Position numbers and translations under genes: made by a program. A stretch of 64,000 nt of DNA from Cavenderia fasciculata (Eukaryota > Evosea > Eumycetozoa > Acytosteliales > Cavenderiaceae): NCBI RefSeq assembly GCF_000203815.1, contig NW_004457711.1, forward strand, positions 186,001 to 250,000. The letters run 5' to 3'. Below the pieces are notes generated by a model. That model was not told the DNA's origin. It made no database searches and was given only the letters and a program-made list of their open reading frames with translations. Shown one piece after another: positions 57,847 through 64,000 of this stretch; position 1 is the stretch's first letter, and the number at the start of each line of letters is the position of its first letter.

Positions 57847-58336
57847 GAAAAGAAAGAGAATCACCAAAAAAAAAAAAAAAAAAAAAAGACATTTTTTTGG
57901 GATCCAAAACAAAACAAATCACAACACCAATCAATCAATCAATTTATCATTGCACAAACGATCTAATATTATATATCAATTTTGGAGGGTAAAATAATTA
58001 AATTTATTTACATTTAAAATAAAAAACAACCAATTCATAATAACATTTAAACCTTGTCTTTGAAAAGAATGAAAGAAAATAGAAAATAAAAGACAAGGTA
58101 CACTAACACAATCTGCAACCTACTAGTATATACGGTCTCACATAAAATTAAATTATTTATTTATATTTACATTTAAAAACAATTAATAACATTTAAAAAA
58201 AAAGAATAACAAATTAATAATTAATTAATTTTCAATCAACTATTATTATTATTATAATATCTATCTATCTTTCTACAATTTGATTTGGATTTGGATTTGG
58301 TGATGGCTGGTTTTTTTTTTTTTTGATTTGATTCTT
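57847..58336. other. convergent 3-prime region of VPS41 and UBX gene
   Basis: 490 bp containing a 21-base poly-A run, AATAAA-like signals and an 11-bp perfect inverted repeat (ACCTTGTCTTT, 58051-58061, against 58089-58099). A poly-T run near the UBX stop completes a typical tail-to-tail arrangement. Confidence 0.5.
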
Positions 58337-60328
58337 CTATGGATTATTTAATTGTAATAGACATCTTGGATACAATTGTAAATCAAGTAATGATTTTTGA
58401 TTATCTGATAAAACTTGTTTTGGATAGGTTGTCAACAATTGATAATCTCTTGAAATATATCTTTTCTCTCTTTTATCTTCTCCTTCTTCCACTTCCACTT
58501 TTTCTTTTTCCTCTACTTGTTTCATTTCTTCATCTTGTTTTTCTTCATCTTTTTTTTGATGAATATCTTCTGAAACAATATTAAATGTTTCATCAAGATA
58601 GATATCAATCCAATCTCTAATATTTTGGAGTGTATTGGAAGTAAAGAATTTACGGGTAATACGTTTTCCATCTGGTGGTAAATTGACACTAATTTCACAA
58701 ATCTCTTTTTCTCTTCCTTTAATCTCTTCAGCAGGCATAGTGGATGGGTCAACGGTCAATCGTTTTTTAATTTCCTCTATTCTACTTTGTTTTTCCAGAT
58801 GGATCGATAGTTTGAGTGCATCTTGAAGAAGTTTCTTTTCTTCTTGTTCTGCCTTTTTCTTTTCTTCCTCTACCCTTTTCTTTTCCTCTTCTTCACGCTT
58901 TTCAGTGTCTCTACGAAGTGATTCGTTGAATTCACTTTCTTGTGATTCTCTAATCTTTCGAGCATCATCAATCAAACGTTTTCTTGCCAAGCGTTGTTGT
59001 TCAGCAGGACTAAGAAGATGTCTGAGTTCTGGATCATTATACATTGCTTCCAATGTATGTTCATTTTCAGATTCATCATTTCCATTATTATTATTGATGT
59101 TATTTTGTTGTTGTTGTTGTTGTTGTTGTTTTTGATGTTGATGTTGTCTAGAAGTTCCACTATAATATTCATTAAGGTCTTGTCTAACATTAACCTTCTT
59201 TTTAGGAACTGATGATGATGAAGAGGAAAGAGGTGTTGTGGAAGAGGTGGATGTTTTCTCTTGAAACTCTCTCATTGATTCAGTGAGTGCTCTTTGCAGT
59301 TCCAAATCTTCTTGGTCCATATCAAATGAACTATTATTATTCATTTTCTTTGGTGGTGCTGGTTGTTGGGGTAACGATTGTTCTTGAGATCTTCTAATAG
59401 CTTCTCGAAGTTGTTCGTCTTCATTCATACCGTCATCATCAATACCAAAATTCATATAACTCGGGATGATCTGTGCTTGTTGTCTATTTCTGGCGGCATT
59501 GAGTGATTGGTCGACCGTGTCGTCCATATCCTCAAACTCGTCCTCTTCTTCATCGTCCTCTTCTTGCTCCATATTTCCGTCTGGTATGTCTTCAGTGTAT
59601 GTTCTTCTCTGTCCGTTGATACTAGACAGCTCACCAATCGGTGATCGGTAGTATGGATTGAGAGCAGGATGATCGTAGTAGTTTCTAAAATTAGAGTCCA
59701 TAAACGATCCGGGTCGATTCAAATTGGTTGATTGTGACACTTGGAATTGTGGACGATAGTGAGTGCTCGGGCTCAACCCGGCTACTCGGGTCGACGGACT
59801 GTTGCTCATACGAGGAGTACCACCACCTCTTCCACCGGCTGGACTTTGCGAAGTGGTGCTGCTGCTGCTGAAACTAGTCACTTGAGTCGTGTAGGAAGAC
59901 TGTGTGTTTCCATCATTTGACGTTCTTTCAACAGACTGCGTGTACCCATTGGGTGTCGATCTCCTAGTGGTTCGCACATGAACGTCGCCCACATCATACT
60001 CTTCTACATTCTCTCGTGATGTTCTACCACCCGCCGAGATTCTTGGTGATGATGTATTGGTCGATGTTGGAAGTGGTGGGAGACTACCTGATGATCCTCC
60101 CAAAGCATGTACACCGCCACTCAACCCTCCACTTGATCTAATATTGGTCGACGACGATGACGACAAGGAAGTGGACTGAGACGGTGCCGTTGGTCTTGAA
60201 GATGAATAGGACGGTGATGGAGTTGGCGGACTATCCTCTCTGCTGTTTCGAATACTATTCAATTGATTGATTGTTTGTATTCTATTTTGATGCAACTGAT
60301 TTCTATTTCTATTATAATTGCTGCTCAT
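58337..60328 (-). CDS. UBX-domain protein with UIM-like motifs
   Basis: A single exon of 663 residues. The N-terminal half is Ser/Gly/Thr-rich and disordered. Two UIM-like helices occur (DEQLREAIRRSQEQS at about 305 and DLELQRALTESMREF at about 345), which could bind ubiquitin. A coiled coil follows (about 460-520; KREEEEKKRVEEEKKKAEQE). The C-terminal UBX domain starts at about 540 (EICEISVNLPPDGKRITRKF) and ends in YPRCLLQL. An acidic Lys/Glu insertion lies between its strands (KKDEEKQDEEMKQVEEKEKV). UBX domains bind p97/Cdc48, so this is a likely p97 adaptor for ubiquitylated clients. No UBA, thioredoxin-like or SEP domain is seen. Confidence 0.85.
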   Translation of the reverse strand: MSSNYNRNRNQLHQNRIQTINQLNSIRNSREDSPPTPSPSYSSSRPTAPSQSTSLSSSSSTNIRSSGGLSGGVHALGGSSGSLPPLPTSTNTSSPRISAGGRTSRENVEEYDVGDVHVRTTRRSTPNGYTQSVERTSNDGNTQSSYTTQVTSFSSSSTTSQSPAGGRGGGTPRMSNSPSTRVAGLSPSTHYRPQFQVSQSTNLNRPGSFMDSNFRNYYDHPALNPYYRSPIGELSSINGQRRTYTEDIPDGNMEQEEDDEEEDEFEDMDDTVDQSLNAARNRQQAQIIPSYMNFGIDDDGMNEDEQLREAIRRSQEQSLPQQPAPPKKMNNNSSFDMDQEDLELQRALTESMREFQEKTSTSSTTPLSSSSSSVPKKKVNVRQDLNEYYSGTSRQHQHQKQQQQQQQQNNINNNNGNDESENEHTLEAMYNDPELRHLLSPAEQQRLARKRLIDDARKIRESQESEFNESLRRDTEKREEEEKKRVEEEKKKAEQEEKKLLQDALKLSIHLEKQSRIEEIKKRLTVDPSTMPAEEIKGREKEICEISVNLPPDGKRITRKFFTSNTLQNIRDWIDIYLDETFNIVSEDIHQKKDEEKQDEEMKQVEEKEKVEVEEGEDKREKRYISRDYQLLTTYPKQVLSDNQKSLLDLQLYPRCLLQLNNP

Positions 60329-60644
60329 TTTTCATAATCTAATTGAAAATCAAAAATAATAATTAAATATAATATTTATTCTTTCTTTCTTTCTTTCCTA
60401 TCTGTCTTTCTTTCTTTCTTCTTTATTGTCTATCTGTCTTTCTTTTTTTGGTTGACAATAATAATAAAATTAAATTTAATAAAATTAATAATAGAAATTT
60501 TAGGTAGCCAATTTTATCCAATTTTCCACCACACTCAACCATCACACCTTTTTTCACCCACTCATCTCTCTTCTGCTTGCTATGTTGTGAAAGAGATAGA
60601 TAGATAGAGAGAGATAAATAAATATATTACAACAATCAAATAAT
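60329..60644. other. intergenic region upstream of UBX gene
   Basis: Pyrimidine-rich (TTTC)n stretch at about 60375-60440 and AT-rich sequence, then a GATAGATA/GAGA leader. No gene is seen. Confidence 0.4.
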
Positions 60645-61062
60645 CATGAATAAAGCAATAGAAACTATTAAAATAGTTCTCCCAAGGCCAGAAAAGATAG
60701 AGAGAGAAATAATATTCACATCAAAAGATGTTCTTCAATTAAATCAAAAGAATGTTTGTGAATGAAGAAATAGTGATACATTCATTGAACAACATCCATC
60801 GTTCAACGTATGTTAAAAATAAATTTAATAAATCAAGTAGGGACTCAACAATTACTTACCACTATAGTAGTAAGCTCGAGAAGCACACCCAACTGTATCT
60901 ACTTCTCACCAAGTTCTCTGTAGTGCTCTTCAATTTATAACATATGGGAATGGAGAAACCTTTGGATATTTGAAAATCTGTCCCAACGAAATAGAACAAG
61001 TCAAACACAACAGATCCGTTACTCCAAAAGGATTTTGGGTAGTTCATAAAAAGAAGTGAGAA
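60645..61062 (+). pseudogene. decayed ORF fragment of unknown family
   Basis: ATG at 60645 opens MNKAIETIKIVLPRPEKIER and stays open to KNVCE. A TGA follows, after which the same frame continues as RNSDTFIEQHPSFN up to a donor-like GTATGT. After a short AT-rich stretch ending ACTATAG/TAGTAAG, a third block reads EAHPTVSTSHQVLCSALQFI, then TYGNGETFGYLKICPNEIEQ and ends FWVVHKKK. The blocks have coding character but are separated by one stop and an intron or frame break. A hairpin begins 18 bp after the last codon. It could be a pseudogene or a mis-modelled two-exon gene. Confidence 0.4.
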
Positions 61063-61079
61063 CTCAACAAGGGTAGAAA

Positions 61080-61152
61080 AAAAGGTTTTATGATTTGAAT
61101 ATCTATGGGTATTCAAAAAAGAACCATAGTTATTCAAATCATAAAACCTTTT
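61080..61152. ncRNA. candidate hairpin RNA or fold-back element
   Basis: The 29-bp arm 61080-61108 (AAAAGGTTTTATGATTTGAA, then TATCTATGG) is the reverse complement of 61124-61152 with a single mismatch; the loop is 15 nt. It lies between the decayed ORF and the actin gene. Transcription is unproven and the strand unset. Confidence 0.45.
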
Positions 61153-61822
61153 CTTCTTTCTAGCTCTCCTTTTCCTTTCCTTGTTTGTCCAAGGGTCCTG
61201 ATTAAATTAATAAAAAAAATTAATAAAATAAAATAAAAGAAATGGGGTGGGTGAACCATTTCTAAGACCTCTCCTTTATCTATTTCCTCTTCTACTTTTT
61301 AGTTATGTGTTAAAAAGATGAAGATGATTATATATCAAAGTTTTTCTTCTTTTAAGATGATCAACAGAACAGATTAGAAAGTTCATAAAGAGCTCTTCAC
61401 ATACACTCACATTACTCAACAACCAATCAATCAATCAATCAGTACGTCTATTCATAGCTATAAAGATGATTCATATGACGTGTCAACATATATATATATA
61501 TATTATGTATTAAAGATATGTTTAGCATGATAATTCATTCTTGTTCAAATCAAAGAATTGGTCAAGAAATGATAGTAGTAGATCAATTTTTTACTCTTTA
61601 CTTCAACTAATTCACCCGACCCACTTTGGTCGATCGATGGGAATAGAATGGGTTTTTTAGTGTCGATTCACTCAAGGCTAATATCATTGTAAAGTAGTCA
61701 ACAACCTATAAATGCATCACTGCATTGGCCAACTTAATAATATCATCAAATTAAAACATCAACAATAATAATTACAATCAATTAAAACAAATATATATAA
61801 ATATATAAATAACCCTAAAAAA
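61153..61822. promoter_or_regulatory. region upstream of the actin gene
   Basis: 670 bp without a gene. It has CAATCAATCAATCA at about 61423-61440, a TA run (61490-61505), and a long A/T-rich stretch just before the ATG, as in dictyostelid promoters. Confidence 0.45.
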
Positions 61823-63187
61823 ATGTACGAAGACGATAAACCAACAGCAATAGTAATTGACAATGGTTCTGGAATGGTGAAAGCTGGTTTTGGTGGGGAT
61901 GATGCCCCTCGAGCTGTATTTCCATCAATAGTTGGACGTCCAAGGTATTTATTAATTTATATATTAGAGAGAAAGTACCAACCAATCAATTCTAATATTA
62001 TATTTTAATTTTACATCCCAAAAAAGATATGCTGGTGTTATGGTAGGAATGGGTCAAAAAGATACATATGTAGGTGATGAAGCACAATCACAAAGAGGGT
62101 AAATATTTAATTATCATATCAATTTTAAAAATAGTTTAAATAATATTAATTTAATTCTTTTTAGAATGTTAACACTTAAATATCCAATTGAACATGGTAT
62201 TGTTACCAATTGGGATGATATGGAAAAGATATGGCATCATACATTTTATAATGAACTTCGAGTTGCACCAGAGGAGCACCCTGTTTTATTGACAGAGGCA
62301 CCACTCAATCCAAAGGTAAATCGTGAAAAGATGACACAAATCATGTTTGAAACATTCAATGTACCTGCAATGTACGTGGCAGTACAAGCAGTACTCAGTC
62401 TCTATTCAAGTGGGCGCTCAACAGGAATAGTATTGGATTCTGGTGATGGTGTTACTCATACTGTCCCCGTTTACCAAGGATACGCCCTACCACACGCAAT
62501 ACACCGTCTTGATTTAGCTGGTCGTGACCTTACCGATTATCTCGTCAAGATATTGACCGAGCGTGGATACGCATTCACCACAACCGCCGAGCGAGAGATT
62601 GTTCGTGACATTAAGGAAAAGTTGGCATATGTAGCACTAGACTTTGAACAGGAACTGATCCTTTCCCAATGCTCTGCCACATTGGAACGGTTTTATGAAT
62701 TGCCAGATGGCCAACTCATCACAATTGGCAATGAACGATTCCGTTGTCCAGAAGCACTCTTCCAACCATCGTTTCTCGGTCTCGAGTCATCTGGTATTCA
62801 CGAAACTGCCTACAATTCAATCATGAAATGTGATGTCGATATCAGACGTGATTTGTATGGGAGTATAGTGCTTAGTGGTGGCACGACTATGTTCCCGGGA
62901 CTACCAGAACGATTGACACAGGAAATGATTGCACTTGCTCCATCTACAACCAAAGTCAGAGTTGTTGCCATGCCCGAAAGAAAATACTCTGTTTTCATTG
63001 GTGGTTCAATCGTTGCTTCATTGAATGCGTATGTGTCATCAAATCATCACAGTTTCCCCAAAACCACTAACCAAAATAATTATTATTTTTTATTAATATT
63101 ATATTTTCCAGGTTCCAACAAATGTGGATATCCAAAGAAGAATACGATGACCATGGGCCAAGTATAGTACATAGAAAGTGTTTTTAA
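61823..63187 (+). CDS. divergent actin
   Basis: Exons 61823-61944, 62027-62098, 62165-63028 and 63112-63187 keep one frame and give about 377 residues, the length of conventional actin. The nucleotide-binding loops ([20 protein letters not shown] and [10 protein letters not shown]), the DNase-loop region ([20 protein letters not shown]) and the C-terminus IVHRKCF are kept. Differences from conventional actin are spread through the protein: Arg-His-Thr before GVMVGMG reads Arg-Tyr-Ala, Lys61 of the SKRG motif is Gln, and KYSVW reads KYSVF. EAEM..SSSALEKSYELPDG reads [20 protein letters not shown]. Three short introns interrupt it. It is probably an actin paralog with altered polymer contacts, not an Arp. 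Confidence 0.93.
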
Positions 63188-63505
63188 ATAAATAATAGAT
63201 TCGATTCTATTATAATAGACTGGACCTAACCAAATAATAATAATATTAAATATTGATATTCGACCATTCTCTCTTTTTCTTCTATATATATATATTTATG
63301 CTGATAAATATATTTCTATCAAAGAGTATGAAAAAACAAGGACCTAGAGTTGTTTACACAAAAGGATTCTAATTGATCAATTACTAAATTTAAATAATTG
63401 AATTTAATTTACTCTTTTTCTAAATGTATTTTTCGATTAGATATATATACCTGTCATGTACTACTCGAGTTAGTATATTACACATGAATTATATAATCCA
63501 ATACT
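63188..63505. other. intergenic gap
   Basis: 318 bp of AT-rich sequence between the actin stop and the last gene start. No gene is seen. Confidence 0.4.
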
Positions 63506-64000
63506 ATGCAAGCAGCAATCAATATCATTAACGGGTCTACTACCCTCGACAGTGATGATAAAGATAAAGCCATCCATTATCTAACAAACGAGGATGTATT
63601 GAAAATCAATAATATGAACAATCCACTTGCCTACATTCAATCAATACTCTCAAGAGATACGAACAACATCAATAATAACAATAACAATCACCGTATGATA
63701 TCATGTGTCATTATTTATTTCATTTGCTAATTAATGACTTTCTTTCTTTTTAAAACACACTAGAGATAACATTGGGATCTCTCAAAAGTATAAAGCAAAA
63801 GAAATTGTTGGCTATGAGTACCCTTTTAGAGGAATAGATGGTTATTATCGGACAATCGCCGATTTGTCTTACAACAATTACCGTCACAAAGGGAATGCGA
63901 CAACCCAATTTCATTCATTTGCACTCATAGCAGGAGGATCTGGAATAGGAAAGACTAGAGCTGGTTTTGAAGCATCTAATATTCCAGAGTCCGTCTCAAT
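63506..64000 (+). CDS. 5-prime part of a P-loop NTPase-like protein (cut by window end)
   Basis: Exon 1 runs 63506-63692 (MQAAINIINGSTTLDSDDKD, then DVLKINNMNNPLAYIQSIL and an Asn run). The frame that continues needs the acceptor TAGAG|ATAAC, so exon 2 starts at 63766 and runs to the window end. Exon 2 reads NIGISQKYKAKEIVGYEYPF, RGIDGYYRTIADLSYNNYRH and FHSFALIAGGSGIGKTRAGF. The GGSGIGKT is a Walker A P-loop. The rest is beyond the window, so the family cannot be set. The layout (short N-terminal module, then a P-loop with the GIGKTR form) is reminiscent of large lineage-specific NTPase families, but this is a guess. Confidence 0.7.

Overview
The window is nuclear DNA from a social amoeba (dictyostelid). 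Intergenic DNA is AT-rich with long homopolymers and ATT, AAC, AAAT and GATG microsatellites. Introns are short (about 66-120 bp), AT-rich and GT..AG. Proteins carry poly-Asn, poly-Gln and poly-Ser tracts, and F-box/FNIP/leucine-rich families are abundant. Coding segments are more GC-rich than I would expect for D. discoideum, so another dictyostelid (for example a Cavenderia- or Heterostelium-like group) is likely. I cannot assign the species from sequence alone.

Layout. 0-5.9 kb: a giant acidic protein with a mitochondrial-type N-terminus, then an aquaporin on the minus strand. 8-15.4 kb: an F-box/START-like protein, an F-box/LRR gene broken by one frameshift, and an F-box/FNIP protein with a myristoylation signature. 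16-25.8 kb: SCAMP, an ankyrin-like protein, the NatA auxiliary subunit NAA15 (five exons), an F-box-like protein with an acidic run, and PIG-A. 26.6-29.1 kb: a tandem pair of secreted Cys-rich proteins, with a decayed scrap of the first lying between them. 29.7 kb: a 51-residue ORF that looks like a small mitochondrial membrane protein. 30.3-35 kb: two ribosome-biogenesis DEAD-box helicases (DDX47/Rrp3 and DDX10/Dbp4) fired divergently from a 246-bp region.

35-45.4 kb is the dynamic part. A family of F-box-like/LRR proteins, some members with a SAP-like N-terminal exon, occurs as one apparently intact gene, one truncated gene joined to an unrelated ORF, one multiply deleted pseudogene and one 5-prime relic. 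An F-box/LRR gene paralogous to the frameshifted one at 10.5-12.5 kb lies among them.

45.4-64 kb returns to housekeeping genes: Sua5 (tRNA t6A), a small alanine-rich protein, an LDAH-like hydrolase, an RS-rich protein behind a long transcribed-looking leader, VPS41 with an acidic N-terminus, a UBX/UIM protein, a divergent four-exon actin, and the start of a P-loop protein cut by the window end.

Three intergenic inverted repeats (18.26-18.51, 22.22-22.32 and 61.08-61.15 kb) can fold into long hairpins. They are the best candidates for undescribed non-coding elements. No rRNA, tRNA, intact transposon or CRISPR array was recognised. Splice sites given in the entries were chosen by hand from GT/AG positions and reading-frame continuity, and have no transcript support.
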